Assembly (NCBI GenBank): GCA_005110385.1
Contig: DUDT01000022.1
Span: 1 to 52,865, forward strand
DNA: 52,865 nucleotides
Source: Candidatus Melainabacteria bacterium
Lineage (GTDB): Bacteria; Cyanobacteriota; Vampirovibrionia; LMEP-6097
Reading direction: 5' to 3'
Position numbers and translations under genes: made by a program. This document shows positions 1 through 8,242 of this stretch, in pieces. Numbering within the stretch: position 1 is the stretch's first letter; each line of letters opens with the position of its first letter. Under the pieces are notes generated by a model that saw only the letters and a program-made list of their open reading frames with translations, was not told the DNA's origin and ran no database searches.

Positions 1-169
1 GATAGTCATAGCTTAAAGTCTGCTGTGAAAAGGATTTCCTGCATTTTTTACAGTAATATTTCTGAATTATTTTTCTATCTGATTTTCTCTCAAAAAAACC
101 ACGACGAATCACTGTTCCCTTAGCTTTACATATCGAACATTCATCAAGACCATGTACTCTTTCTCTCAT
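1..169 (-). CDS. Transposase, N-terminal fragment (truncated by window edge)
   Basis: Starting at ATG 169-167 and reading off the window edge, 56 codons are open. The peptide has a zinc-ribbon pattern: CSIC near residue 11 and CKKC near residue 42, followed by a basic stretch and SFSQQTLSYDY. This is the usual look of the DNA-binding N-terminus of several DDE transposase families. The same reading frame appears, nearly identical, at 52671-52865. A GGAGGGAG stretch lies about 10 bases before the ATG and can serve as ribosome binding site. The catalytic domain is not in the window, so the IS family cannot be named. Confidence 0.7.
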   Translation of the reverse strand, partial: MRERVHGLDECSICKAKGTVIRRGFFERKSDRKIIQKYYCKKCRKSFSQQTLSYDY

Positions 170-256
170 TCATAATATTCTCCCTCCATAACCCCTCTGC
201 TTTTTAGGGGTCATTTTTCCCCAATTTACCTTAAGTGAAGTTAATTGGGGCAGTTT
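1..256 (-). mobile_element. Left-edge copy of an insertion sequence (5' part only)
   Basis: Bases 1-256 are the reverse complement of 52584-52839, without gaps and with only four mismatches that I can count. The outer limit of identity is the sequence AAACTGCCCCAATTA, at 256. Next to it is a fold-back CCCCAATT...AATTGGGG (about 218-250) and a second hairpin ACCCCT...AGGGGT (about 190-208) lying between the element end and the transposase start. The element runs off the window, so only its 5' portion is present. Family not assigned. Confidence 0.85.
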
Positions 257-259
257 ACG

Positions 260-294
260 AAAACGCAAAAAATGGAGTTGTGCAGTGGTCTCAT
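260..294 (+). repeat. Dispersed in-frame repeat, copy 1 (between IS end and clpX)
   Basis: The first 20 bases, AAAACGCAAAAAATGGAGTT, differ from the family core AAAACGCAGAAATTGGAGTT at two positions, and the rest (GTGCAGTGGTCTCATC) matches the 3' part of the full-length form. It starts only four bases inside the end of the insertion sequence and ends at the clpX stop codon. Read on the plus strand it would encode ENAKNGVVQWS, like the copies inside genes. Confidence 0.75.
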
Positions 295-1610
295 CAAGCC
301 GTAGCCGCTTTCTTAATACTCAAATCAGTTACAGTAGCTAATTTCAAGTTCTCTACCATATCTTCGGTGATAGTTACTTTCTGTAAGCCTTCTAATGACG
401 GAGCTTCAAACATTATATCTTTCATTATCTCTTCAATAATGCTTCTCAGAGCCCTAGCACCCATTTTACGTTTCTGAGCTTTCTTCGCTATCTTCTCTAT
501 GGCTTCATCTGTAAATTCCAGCTCTATACCATCAAACTCTAATAACTTCTGATACTGCTTAACTAAAGAGTTTCTCGGCTTATTTAAAATGAGTTTTAAA
601 GTCTCAGTATCAGGCGCATCTAAGCTCGCTATAACAGGTACTCTACCTACAAATTCTGGAATAATCCCGAAATGCACTAAATCTTCTGGTTCTGTATATT
701 TAAAAGCTTCTGAAAGCCTTTTATTACGCTGATCTTCATCTAAACTCTCAGCACCAAAGCCAACAGAAATATTAGATTTCTGTCTTCTTTTTTCTACAAT
801 CTGCTCTAATCCAACAAAAGCACCACCACAGATAAATAGAATATTATGGGTGTCAACTTCTATCATCTCAGCATGTGGATGTTTCCTGTTTCCTTGAGCT
901 GGAATACTCGCTTTAGTACCCTCTATAAGCTTTAATAATGCCTGCTGCACTCCTTCCCCAGAAACATCTCTAGTGATAGAAGGATTTTCTGATTTACGAG
1001 AAATTTTATCTATCTCATCTATATAAATAATGCCCATCTCTGCTTTAGCTAAGTCATTACCAGCATTTTGATAAAGCCTCTGTAACATATTTTCAGCATC
1101 ATCTCCGACATAGCCAGACTCAGTAATAGTCGTCGCATCTGCCATAGCGAAAGGAACTTTTAGAAAATTAGCTAAAGTTTCCACGATATAAGTTTTACCG
1201 CTACCAGTAGGGCCAAGCAGCAGTATATTAGATTTATTTATAGTAATAGAGTCATTAGGAGCAGCTCCTTTATTATGATTTATACGTTTATAATGATTAT
1301 AAACTGCTACCGATAAGGTCTTCTTCGCTAAATCATTACCTATAACATATTCATCTAAATATTCTTTAATTTCTTTGGGCTTTGGTAGTTTATGAGGATC
1401 TAATCCTATTACCGAAGTATTCTCTAAAACAGTCGCAGCAACAAGTGCAGCGTCTGGCACTTCTATAATACCTTCGTCCTTCAGAATCTCAAGACAAAGA
1501 CTTATACATTCATCACAGATATAAATACCTGGGCCTGCTATAAGCTTTTTAACCTGATCCTGACTCTTTCCACAGAAGGAACATTTCAATAATCCATTAG
1601 TTTTAGACAT
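294..1610 (-). CDS. clpX: ATP-dependent Clp protease ATP-binding subunit ClpX
   Basis: ClpX is the AAA+ unfoldase that feeds substrates to the ClpP peptidase in the cytosol. The 438-residue protein has the expected length. The N-terminal zinc-binding domain has its four cysteines (C10, C13, C32, C35). Walker A is [11 protein letters not shown] (about residue 131), Walker B is [10 protein letters not shown], and the sensor/pore region includes [14 protein letters not shown] and [16 protein letters not shown]-terminal small domain with [15 protein letters not shown] follows. It lies 17 bases downstream of clpP on the same strand, the standard clpP-clpX operon. The stop codon touches a copy of the dispersed repeat, and an IS copy begins about 40 bases downstream. 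Confidence 0.97.
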   Translation of the reverse strand: MSKTNGLLKCSFCGKSQDQVKKLIAGPGIYICDECISLCLEILKDEGIIEVPDAALVAATVLENTSVIGLDPHKLPKPKEIKEYLDEYVIGNDLAKKTLSVAVYNHYKRINHNKGAAPNDSITINKSNILLLGPTGSGKTYIVETLANFLKVPFAMADATTITESGYVGDDAENMLQRLYQNAGNDLAKAEMGIIYIDEIDKISRKSENPSITRDVSGEGVQQALLKLIEGTKASIPAQGNRKHPHAEMIEVDTHNILFICGGAFVGLEQIVEKRRQKSNISVGFGAESLDEDQRNKRLSEAFKYTEPEDLVHFGIIPEFVGRVPVIASLDAPDTETLKLILNKPRNSLVKQYQKLLEFDGIELEFTDEAIEKIAKKAQKRKMGARALRSIIEEIMKDIMFEAPSLEGLQKVTITEDMVENLKLATVTDLSIKKAATA

Positions 1611-1627
1611 TAAGAATTACTCAGAAA

Positions 1628-2344
1628 TTAGTTTTCTGGATTAATATTAGCAGGTTTCTTAGCTACTACTCTATCCACTAGACCATACTCCTTAGCATCC
1701 TCAGCTGTCATAATATAATCCCTATCAGTATCTTTAGTAACCTTATCGATATCTTGATTACAGTTAGCGGCAAGAATATCGTTTAATAATTTCTTCATCC
1801 TTAAGATCTCATCGGCTTGAATTTTAATATCAGAAGCCTGTCCCTGAGCACCACCTAATGGCTGGTGAATCAAAACTCTAGAATGAGGTAAAGCCATTCT
1901 CTTACCTTTAGTACCAGAACTTAAAAGAAAAGCACCCATGCTCGCACATTGTCCCATACAGAAAGTCGCGACATCTGGACCGATATGCTGCATAGTATCG
2001 TACATAGCGAGTCCAGCTGTAACAGAACCACCTGGGCTATTTATATACATGTAAACATCTTTACTAGAATCTTCTGAATCTAACAGCAATAACTGTCCAA
2101 CAAAGATACTTGCAACAATATCATTCACTTCAGAGGTTAAAAATACTATTCTCTCTCTAAGTAATCTTGAAAAAAGATCAAAACTTCTTTCACCTCTTGG
2201 TGTGTTTTCTATAACACTCGGGACATAATTAGAGATACTGGAATAAGACATTCCTTGAAGATCTAAAGGGTTAATTAGACCATGTGCATTACAGATACTT
2301 ATAATATCTGCTTTAGTCTCACGTTTTATACTTTGATAATCCAT
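1628..2344 (-). CDS. clpP: ATP-dependent Clp protease proteolytic subunit ClpP
   Basis: ClpP is the serine peptidase barrel of ClpXP/ClpAP. Catalytic Ser135 lies in GQCASM, His160 in LIHQPLGG, and the Asp in [23 protein letters not shown] is the typical strand region. The family's usual N-terminus, YVP.VIE...RGER, begins at residue 40, so this reading frame has about 30 extra residues. An internal ATG at 2251 (SYSSISNY...) is an alternative start, but its AAGGA has no spacing to the ATG. Upstream of 2344 no clear ribosome binding site is seen either. The first codon is only 24 bases from the divergent decarboxylase gene, which favours the shorter form or overlapping promoters. Confidence 0.95.
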   Translation of the reverse strand: MDYQSIKRETKADIISICNAHGLINPLDLQGMSYSSISNYVPSVIENTPRGERSFDLFSRLLRERIVFLTSEVNDIVASIFVGQLLLLDSEDSSKDVYMYINSPGGSVTAGLAMYDTMQHIGPDVATFCMGQCASMGAFLLSSGTKGKRMALPHSRVLIHQPLGGAQGQASDIKIQADEILRMKKLLNDILAANCNQDIDKVTKDTDRDYIMTAEDAKEYGLVDRVVAKKPANINPEN

Positions 2345-2368
2345 AATAAAAAATCTACCACGGAATAG

Positions 2369-3706
2369 ATGTTCTCAGATAAAGATTTAATCAAAAATAT
2401 TTACTTATACTCGAAACTCAATCGAGTACCATTTCACACGCCAATGCATCTCGGTAGAACAGAATACCCTAATGACCTTTCAGAACTATCTGGGCTGGAT
2501 AACCTTCAGTATCCGACTTCTACTCTGAAAAATGCTGAGGAATACCTCAGTAAAATCTTCTTAACCGAGCGATCTTTTCTGTTAACAAATGGAGCTAGTA
2601 TTGGATTGCAAGCTGCTATTTTAGCTTTAAAATTTTATTATTCACAAAACAATCTAGCATTAAAACCACTTTTAGTATCACGTAATGTTCATAAGTCTAT
2701 TTTAAGTGGAGTTATTCTTGCTGGCTTTGATGTGGAGTGGCTAGAACTGAATTACGATGATAATCTAGACCTTTATACAGGGCTAAAACTCTCTGTAGCA
2801 GAACTAAAAGAATTTCTAAGCAATCGAGAAGATACTTATGCAGGCCTAGTTTTAACCAACCCTAGCTACGATGGATTCTATAGTGATTTAAGCTTACTGA
2901 AATCGCTAACCCTGCCTCTAATTATCGATGAAGCACATGGTACACATTACTATTTCAGTGATGATTTACCTAAAGGTGCTTTAAAAACAGCTGGGGATAT
3001 CGTTATTCATTCATTACATAAAACTCTTGGAGCTTTAACTCAATCAGCGGTAGCTCATATCAGCCTGCATTCCAAAGTCCCAGCATCTTGTTATGAAGCT
3101 GCTTTAAGATTATTACAGACTACTAGCCCAAGCTACCTAATCCTGAAAAGCATTCTAGAGTCTGTGCAACATTACGTACAAGAAGCTAAAGAATTATACT
3201 CAAAAGTAAAAGCATTCCAAGAAAAGATTTTAACGAACTGTCTTACTGCTAATAATGATGATTACTTTCGCATAGTAATTCAGAATACTGCAGCTGAAGG
3301 GTTAGAAGTCTTTCTTGAAAAGAGAAATATTTTCATCGAAAAAAAATCAAGTAAATCTATAACTGTTTTTCTCAGTCCTTATCACCATGAAAAAGATATA
3401 GATCTTTTAAATGCAGCTTTAAACGAATTTCACACAACTAATCTCAGCATAGCCTCACCTACACTAAATTTTTTTTCATTTCCAGATCAAGCTTTAAACC
3501 CACAACTAGCTTACTCTAGTCCTTTTCAAGAATTGCCTTACCAAGAGTCTTTCGGCAGAATCTGCGCCGAACTCTTCGCCCCCTGTCCACCAGGCTTCCC
3601 ACTTTTAGTTCCTGGACAAGAGATCAATTCATCAATTATAGAGAAGTTAGGTATATGTGATGATTTCTTAAAATACAAACGTGGAATAATTCGAGTTGTT
3701 AAGTAA
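2369..3706 (+). CDS. Orn/Lys/Arg decarboxylase family PLP enzyme
   Basis: This is a fold-type I PLP enzyme of the Orn/Lys/Arg decarboxylase major-domain family, 445 residues, the size of the short Bacillus SpeA/YaaO-type members. Visible motifs are [13 protein letters not shown] (cofactor phosphate region), [11 protein letters not shown] (the PLP Asp and neighbouring His) and [14 protein letters not shown], in which the Lys forms the Schiff base. The C-terminal part [20 protein letters not shown] is the conserved C-terminal domain motif. It probably makes a polyamine (from arginine, lysine or ornithine), but the substrate cannot be read from sequence. It diverges from clpP and precedes the TrpF-like pair by 66 bases. 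Confidence 0.88.
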   Translation: MFSDKDLIKNIYLYSKLNRVPFHTPMHLGRTEYPNDLSELSGLDNLQYPTSTLKNAEEYLSKIFLTERSFLLTNGASIGLQAAILALKFYYSQNNLALKPLLVSRNVHKSILSGVILAGFDVEWLELNYDDNLDLYTGLKLSVAELKEFLSNREDTYAGLVLTNPSYDGFYSDLSLLKSLTLPLIIDEAHGTHYYFSDDLPKGALKTAGDIVIHSLHKTLGALTQSAVAHISLHSKVPASCYEAALRLLQTTSPSYLILKSILESVQHYVQEAKELYSKVKAFQEKILTNCLTANNDDYFRIVIQNTAAEGLEVFLEKRNIFIEKKSSKSITVFLSPYHHEKDIDLLNAALNEFHTTNLSIASPTLNFFSFPDQALNPQLAYSSPFQELPYQESFGRICAELFAPCPPGFPLLVPGQEINSSIIEKLGICDDFLKYKRGIIRVVK

Positions 3707-3772
3707 ATTAGGAATGAAAACATAGGTTTATTTTGTATTTAAGAAAAAATAAACTAAAATATCTAAAGTTGA

Positions 3773-4462
3773 GTGAGACCTAAAATAAAGATATCTGGAA
3801 TAATGTCTGCTGAAGATGCGAGGGCCGCTTTAGATTTAGGTGCTGATTACATCTCCTTTGAAAATATAAAAACATCTAAAAAATATCTAGATTTCTCGCA
3901 AATCACGGCAATTACTAATGAAATTCCTCAAAATTATAAAAATAAATTAGTCTTAGCCACTGATTCTGGTTCTTACGATACTTTAATGCAAGTTCTGAGA
4001 AAGGCTGACATCAGTGCTGCACAGCCAAGATACCCTAATGTCAAAATCACAGATATAATTAAAATGCGTAAATCTGGAATTCGCATATTCCAATACGAGT
4101 ACCTAAGTAGCTCTGCTGATATATTTAATGTTAATTTGAGCAAAGATGCTTATGATTATGCGGTTTTTGATATTAGACCTACTTTTGTTTCAAAGGTAGA
4201 TAGGTTTACTCGTAATTATAAAGTCGCAAGAATAGTTAGGGATATATTTAACGAAATTAAAGCAAACATACCTTTAGATTTTTATGGCGTGAGTGGTGAA
4301 CTTAATTTAGAGAGTATTTTCACTTTTATTCAAGTTTGCAAACCTAGTTTAATTGATCTTTCAATACAATTTGAGTCCCAACATTCGGTCCATAAATCTT
4401 ATGATAGGATGTCTCAATTTTTCGGTAAATTGAATACAGTGTTTCCAAATGTTGCGAATTAA
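3773..4462 (+). CDS. TrpF-like (PRAI) paralogue lacking catalytic residues
   Basis: This 229-residue protein aligns along its whole length with the true TrpF encoded next to it: KISGIMSAEDARAALDLGADYISF here against KICGLTNLADAYMALKLGADFLGF. The catalytic Cys of KICG is Ser, the LDT...GGTGASFDW block with the catalytic Asp is missing, and LAGGI is replaced by FYGVSGE. The C-terminal IDLSIQFESQHSVHKSYDRM still mirrors VDLSSGIEDAPGIKSHDKM. It therefore looks like a duplicated TIM barrel that has lost isomerase activity. The start is GTG. Its 3' end overlaps the next gene by 14 bases, so the two are probably translated together. Function unknown; a heteromeric partner or ligand sensor is possible. 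Confidence 0.75.
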   Translation: MRPKIKISGIMSAEDARAALDLGADYISFENIKTSKKYLDFSQITAITNEIPQNYKNKLVLATDSGSYDTLMQVLRKADISAAQPRYPNVKITDIIKMRKSGIRIFQYEYLSSSADIFNVNLSKDAYDYAVFDIRPTFVSKVDRFTRNYKVARIVRDIFNEIKANIPLDFYGVSGELNLESIFTFIQVCKPSLIDLSIQFESQHSVHKSYDRMSQFFGKLNTVFPNVAN

Positions 4463-5117
4463 GATATGTGGTTTAACAAATTTAGCAGATGCTTATATGG
4501 CATTAAAGCTAGGAGCTGATTTTTTAGGTTTCAATAATATTAGGCGCTCCAAACGTTTTATAGATATCCTAGACATCAAAGATATAGTGCAGCGAATGCC
4601 AGAAAGTTTGAGAGATAAATGCGTACTTCTTGCAGAGGATGTTGATTTACAGAGCATTATAAAAACAGCTAAATCTCTCAGTATTAATTCTATTCAACCT
4701 TATATTACTAATCCCACCATCACTGATGCTGATTATATTAAAGCAAGAGAGCGTGGCATGGGGATCTTTAGAGTTATTCATATTGAAAACAAAAGATCTA
4801 TCAATGATCTATCCATAAATCATAATTCAGCTGACTATTTTATATTAGATACTAAATCCTCAGATCCCAACCAACTTGGTGGTACTGGAGCTAGTTTCGA
4901 CTGGTATATCTATAACTGTGCCAAAAAAGCTCTCCCCGAAAGAAAAATGGTTTTAGCTGGAGGAATTAGCCTTAAGAATATAGACGAAGCTGTGGAGTAT
5001 ACAGATGCTCGCATGGTAGATTTATCATCTGGTATAGAAGATGCTCCTGGTATAAAGTCTCACGATAAAATGCAAGCTCTATTTGAACATGTTAAGGGTG
5101 TGTCAAAAGGGAATTAA
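4449..5117 (+). CDS. trpF: Phosphoribosylanthranilate isomerase
   Basis: TrpF converts N-(5'-phosphoribosyl)anthranilate to CdRP in tryptophan synthesis. The 222-residue TIM barrel has the catalytic Cys7 in KICGLT, the catalytic Asp in FILDTKSSD, the phosphate-binding GGTGASFDW and LAGGI, and the closing VDLSSGIE.APGIKS. It starts inside the end of the upstream TrpF-like gene. No other trp genes lie in the window, so it stands apart from a trp operon. The motif set is complete, so activity is expected. Confidence 0.93.
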   Translation: MLRIKICGLTNLADAYMALKLGADFLGFNNIRRSKRFIDILDIKDIVQRMPESLRDKCVLLAEDVDLQSIIKTAKSLSINSIQPYITNPTITDADYIKARERGMGIFRVIHIENKRSINDLSINHNSADYFILDTKSSDPNQLGGTGASFDWYIYNCAKKALPERKMVLAGGISLKNIDEAVEYTDARMVDLSSGIEDAPGIKSHDKMQALFEHVKGVSKGN

Positions 5118-5141
5118 AAATCTTTAACTGATAGTATGTAA

Positions 5142-6620
5142 ATGATGCGTCAATCTCTTGCTATATTTTCCGCTCGGCTTTGTATTAATTTATTAAAATT
5201 TTTCAAATTAGGTAATGGTAGTAGTCTCCCTGGTAGAATTGCCTTAAAAATTTTCCCAAAACTTTTATTAAAAGCTAATGCGGATATTTTATCTAATCAC
5301 AACGCACTTAAAGTGATGGTTTCCGGCACCAATGGAAAAACCACTAGTCTTGGTCTAATAGATTCTATTTATGAAGTAACCCAGAATAAGCAAAATCTTA
5401 TCAGTAATAGACTGGGAGCAAATCTTTATTATGGAATCGCCACTGCTTTTTGTAATTTTCACGGAAATTTCGCTGAAGCCAATTTTACTTTAGAAGTAGA
5501 CGAAGCGGCTTTAAAGACAGTAGTCAAGCACATTAAACCTAATTTCCTGGCTTTTACGAATATATTTAGAGATCAGCTAGATCGTTTCGGAGAAATAGAC
5601 GCGACCAAAAACCTACTCGAAGAAGCTCTCAGAATAGCTGACTTAGAGAATGATTTTAATTTAATTTTAAATTATGACGATATTAAACTAAGATCTATCT
5701 CTACTAGAACTAATGAGAATATCTACTTCTTCAAGCTCATTATTGATGAAACCTTGAGACTAGAGTCAGAAAAAGTCCTTGATAAGGACAGTTCTTTTTT
5801 TGAAGAAAATTCCTCAGATAAAGCTTCTTCGAAAATTGAATCAAATCAAATCGATAAAAATAAATTAATAACAGGGAAACTGAAAATTCTAGAAACAAAA
5901 TACAGTGTTTTTGATTTAATTTTCAAAGATGAAAGTATCGAAGTTACTCTAAATTTACCTGGTATATATAACGTCTACAATGCTCTACTTGCCGCATCAG
6001 TATTTCTTGCAGCTGGAACTAGCTTAGATAAAGTAGCTCAAGGTCTGACTCTTTACAGAGGTGCCTTTGGGCGTTCACAAACTATAAATATAAAAGGTAT
6101 AGAGTCGAATATTTATTTAATTAAAAATCCAAAAGGCTGTTCAGAAGTGCTTAATATGGTGAAAAATGATAAAGGTTCTTTATACTTAATTATCATCAAT
6201 GATAATTACGCTGATGGCAGAGACGTGTCTTGGCTATGGGATGCTGATTTTGAAGCTTTAGTAAATGAGAATCACAAAGACAGTAAAAGCTCAGAGATTG
6301 AAGTTTACGAGCAACCGCATCAGTCACGAATTAACTATATCTGCTCTGGAAAAAGAGCTTATGATATGGCTTTAAGGCTTAAATATGCTGGAGCTGAAAT
6401 TACTGAAATTTATGTAGAGGAGAATATTCAGGCAGCGATTGACTTTGCAAGCGAATATATTAATAAAAAGAAGCATACTGGCACATATTCAGCAGCAGGA
6501 AAAATTCAGATCAAAAATTCTTTAAATATACTGCCGACTTATACTGCACTTCTAGAGTTAGAAAAAAGATTAAGTCTAACTACATCTCCTCTGGAGATAT
6601 CTCCTCACCTTCATCATTAA
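5142..6620 (+). CDS. MurT-type Mur ligase (DUF1727 C-terminal domain)
   Basis: The central ligase domain has the P-loop MVSGTNGKTTSLGLIDSIY and FTNIFRDQLDRFGEID, and the C-terminal domain has NPKGCSEVL, IINDNYADGRDVSWLWDADFE and ICSGKRAYDMALRLKYAG. This is the MurT pattern; MurT with GatD amidates lipid II glutamate. Two departures: the four-Cys ribbon found in many MurT proteins is absent, replaced by an acidic, Ser/Lys-rich stretch (about residues 205-250), and there is about 20 extra residues after WDADFEALV that look like a worn copy of the dispersed repeat. No GatD-like amidotransferase is adjacent. The gene follows trpF by 24 bases. ATG 5142 is used; ATG 5145 is equally possible. Confidence 0.85.
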   Translation: MMRQSLAIFSARLCINLLKFFKLGNGSSLPGRIALKIFPKLLLKANADILSNHNALKVMVSGTNGKTTSLGLIDSIYEVTQNKQNLISNRLGANLYYGIATAFCNFHGNFAEANFTLEVDEAALKTVVKHIKPNFLAFTNIFRDQLDRFGEIDATKNLLEEALRIADLENDFNLILNYDDIKLRSISTRTNENIYFFKLIIDETLRLESEKVLDKDSSFFEENSSDKASSKIESNQIDKNKLITGKLKILETKYSVFDLIFKDESIEVTLNLPGIYNVYNALLAASVFLAAGTSLDKVAQGLTLYRGAFGRSQTINIKGIESNIYLIKNPKGCSEVLNMVKNDKGSLYLIIINDNYADGRDVSWLWDADFEALVNENHKDSKSSEIEVYEQPHQSRINYICSGKRAYDMALRLKYAGAEITEIYVEENIQAAIDFASEYINKKKHTGTYSAAGKIQIKNSLNILPTYTALLELEKRLSLTTSPLEISPHLHH

Positions 6621-6723
6621 TTCCAGGCATAACCTTAGAAAAGACCGTGAGAAACATAACAAGAACGAAAGCGAGCATCGTAAAACCTAGTACTACACCT
6701 TTCCACATGCCTGCAAAAATCAT
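6580..6723 (-). CDS. Possible 47-residue single-pass membrane protein
   Basis: A short minus-strand frame, ATG 6723-6721 to TAG 6580-6582, encodes 47 residues. After MIFAGMWKGV comes a hydrophobic helix (about residues 10-28), then KVMPG and an acidic tail ending EEISPEEM. It lies downstream of mnmE in the same direction and overlaps the 3' end of the convergent Mur ligase gene by 41 bases. The helix-plus-acidic-tail layout recalls small membrane subunits such as the gamma subunits of decarboxylase pumps, but there is no direct evidence for that. No good ribosome binding site is visible. It may be a chance frame. Confidence 0.35.
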   Translation of the reverse strand: MIFAGMWKGVVLGFTMLAFVLVMFLTVFSKVMPGINDEGEEISPEEM

Positions 6724-6740
6724 ATTTTCATGTTAGCATG

Positions 6741-6770
6741 GCACTGCTCGCGAACTCCATTTTCTACGTC
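6741..6770 (-). repeat. Dispersed in-frame repeat, copy 2 (just after mnmE stop)
   Basis: On the minus strand this reads GTAGAAAATGGAGTTCGCGA then GCAGTGC. It starts two bases after the mnmE stop codon. From GGAGTT onward it is identical to the copy inside mnmE (8021-8054) for 18 bases, GGAGTTCGCGAGCAGTGC, suggesting the two are close relatives. Confidence 0.75.
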
Positions 6771-6772
6771 AG

Positions 6773-8242
6773 TTATTTACCAATACAAAACTGACTAAAC
6801 ATATTATCTAAAATCTCTTCATTTAGATCATCTCCAGTAATCTCACCAAGTCTCGCTATAGCTGCTTTTAAATCTATAGTCCAGAAATCATGAGCCAGAT
6901 TATCCTGTGCAGCATTAATAGCTTTCTTTAATTCATTAATGCACTGCCTTAAAAGATCTGCCTGCCTAGTATTAATACTCACTGCATTAGTATCATGAAT
7001 TTTTTTTAGCTCAGGATTGGCTTTACTAAATATTAGCTCCTTGAGTTTTTCAATATTCATATTTTTACTAGTCGAAATAAGAATATCGTATCTCCTCATA
7101 AGATTATCTGCCTTAAAAGATGAAGTACTGTAACCTTCATCGCCAACTAAATCTAATTTAGTGCCAACTCTAAGAAATTTCTCGGATTCTAACTTTAATA
7201 AAATCTCTTCAAGGGACTGCTCATAATCTCCCTTTTTTGCGTTTCCTGCAAAATACTGATCATTAGCCATCTCTGAACTTAAATCCTCTAGCCAAAGCAC
7301 TAGATCTGCCTCCTGAATTACTTTTTTACTAAGTCCGATACCTATCTGCTCAACTTTATCTTCACTCTCACGAATACCAGCAGTATCAAGGAATACCACT
7401 GTTAATCCATTTAAGTTTATAGACTCTTCGATGACATCCCTTGTCGTTCCAGCCACATCAGTAACTATCGCCCTATCGCTTTCCAGCATTGCATTTAATA
7501 AACTGGATTTCCCAGCATTCGGAGCTCCCGCTAAAGCTACCTTAAAACCCTCTCTGAGAATAAGCCCAGACTTTTCACTTTTAAGTATCTCTTGAACTTC
7601 ATTAATAATTTCATATAATCCCTGCCTGAAAACTTCTCTTGGATATTCTATAACCTCATCAGGGAAATCTATACAAGCGATCAACTCCGCTAAAATCCCT
7701 AATAGCTCCATTCTTAACTCTTGTATTCGCTTTCCTAAATTTCCAGAATAAAGCTTAAGTGCATTAACACTAGAAAGCTCACCCCGAGAATGAATCAAGT
7801 CAAGTATGCCTTCTGCTTGACTAAGATCCATCTTTTTATTTAAAATCGCTCGTTCAGTGAATTCCCCAGCTTGAGCGAGCCTTGCACCATTTTCAAGCAC
7901 TAAATTTAAAATTTTTTTACTAAGCCAAGTTCCACCATGGCATTGTATTTCTATTACATCTTCGCCAGTAAAGCTTTTTGGGGCTTTGAAGCATAGCACC
8001 AAAGCTTGATCCACCTTCTTGCACTGCTCGCGAACTCCAATTTCAGCGTTTTCGTTATCCTCTGCGTTTTCACCCGCCTTATAATCGACTATCCAAGCTA
8101 ATTTAAAAGTCCCTGGGATTAAATCTTGTTCTTTGAGATTAGAAATTTTTTGAATAATTTTATGGCTATTAGGACCACTAATACGAATAGCTGCCACAGC
8201 AGCAATTCCCGTTGGGGTGATTATCGAAGCTATATCGTCCAT
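6773..8242 (-). CDS. mnmE: tRNA uridine-5-carboxymethylaminomethyl modification GTPase MnmE
   Basis: MnmE with MnmG installs the cmnm5 group on wobble uridine of several tRNAs. The N-terminal formyl-THF domain (IASIITPTGIAAVAAIRISG), CHGGTWLSKKIL, G1 GAPNAGKSSLLNAM, G2 VAGTTRD, G3 DTAG and the C-terminal FCIGK are all present. Length is 489, longer than the usual 450-460. The excess lies in two places: ENAEDNENAEIGVREQCKK before VDQALVL in the N-terminal domain, and GNAKKGDYEQSL between G3 and G4; both match the dispersed repeat. The start codon touches the stop codon of the upstream GGDEF gene, so the two are probably cotranscribed and coupled. Confidence 0.96.
   Translation of the reverse strand: MDDIASIITPTGIAAVAAIRISGPNSHKIIQKISNLKEQDLIPGTFKLAWIVDYKAGENAEDNENAEIGVREQCKKVDQALVLCFKAPKSFTGEDVIEIQCHGGTWLSKKILNLVLENGARLAQAGEFTERAILNKKMDLSQAEGILDLIHSRGELSSVNALKLYSGNLGKRIQELRMELLGILAELIACIDFPDEVIEYPREVFRQGLYEIINEVQEILKSEKSGLILREGFKVALAGAPNAGKSSLLNAMLESDRAIVTDVAGTTRDVIEESINLNGLTVVFLDTAGIRESEDKVEQIGIGLSKKVIQEADLVLWLEDLSSEMANDQYFAGNAKKGDYEQSLEEILLKLESEKFLRVGTKLDLVGDEGYSTSSFKADNLMRRYDILISTSKNMNIEKLKELIFSKANPELKKIHDTNAVSINTRQADLLRQCINELKKAINAAQDNLAHDFWTIDLKAAIARLGEITGDDLNEEILDNMFSQFCIGK
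7216..7252 (-). repeat. Dispersed in-frame repeat, copy 3 (degenerate, inside mnmE G domain)
   Basis: The minus strand reads GGAAACGCAAAAAAGGGAGA followed by TTATGAGCAGTCC. Against the family core there are about five differences in 20 bases, but the downstream GAGCAGT is intact and the frame is the family frame, giving NAKKGDYEQSL against the consensus NAENGVVQRSL. It fills a loop between the G3 and G4 motifs of MnmE. Confidence 0.5.
8021..8054 (-). repeat. Dispersed in-frame repeat, copy 4 (inside mnmE N-terminal domain)
   Basis: The minus strand reads AAAACGCTGAAATTGGAGTT (one mismatch to the core) followed by CGCGAGCAGTGC. It is translated as ENAEIGVREQC. Immediately 5' is a partial second copy (GAAAACGCAGA), giving the doubled peptide ENAEDNENAEIGV. 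The insertion sits just before the VDQALVLCFKAP strand. Confidence 0.8.

Noticed and set aside
235-477. Plus-strand frame of 80 codons starting near the IS end
   Set aside because: It runs antisense through the clpX 3' end, and its beginning is IS end plus repeat copy; clpX is certain, so this is a shadow. Its opening shows the repeat peptide but is no evidence of a gene.
944-970. Repeat-like stretch with CTGCAC inside clpX
   Set aside because: It encodes the conserved ClpX motif [10 protein letters not shown], so the similarity is due to protein conservation.
3725-3762. Terminator between the decarboxylase and the TrpF-like gene
   Set aside because: The inverted repeat is almost only A-T (TTTATTTT...AAAAATAAA) and there is no T-run beyond the stem; too weak to call.
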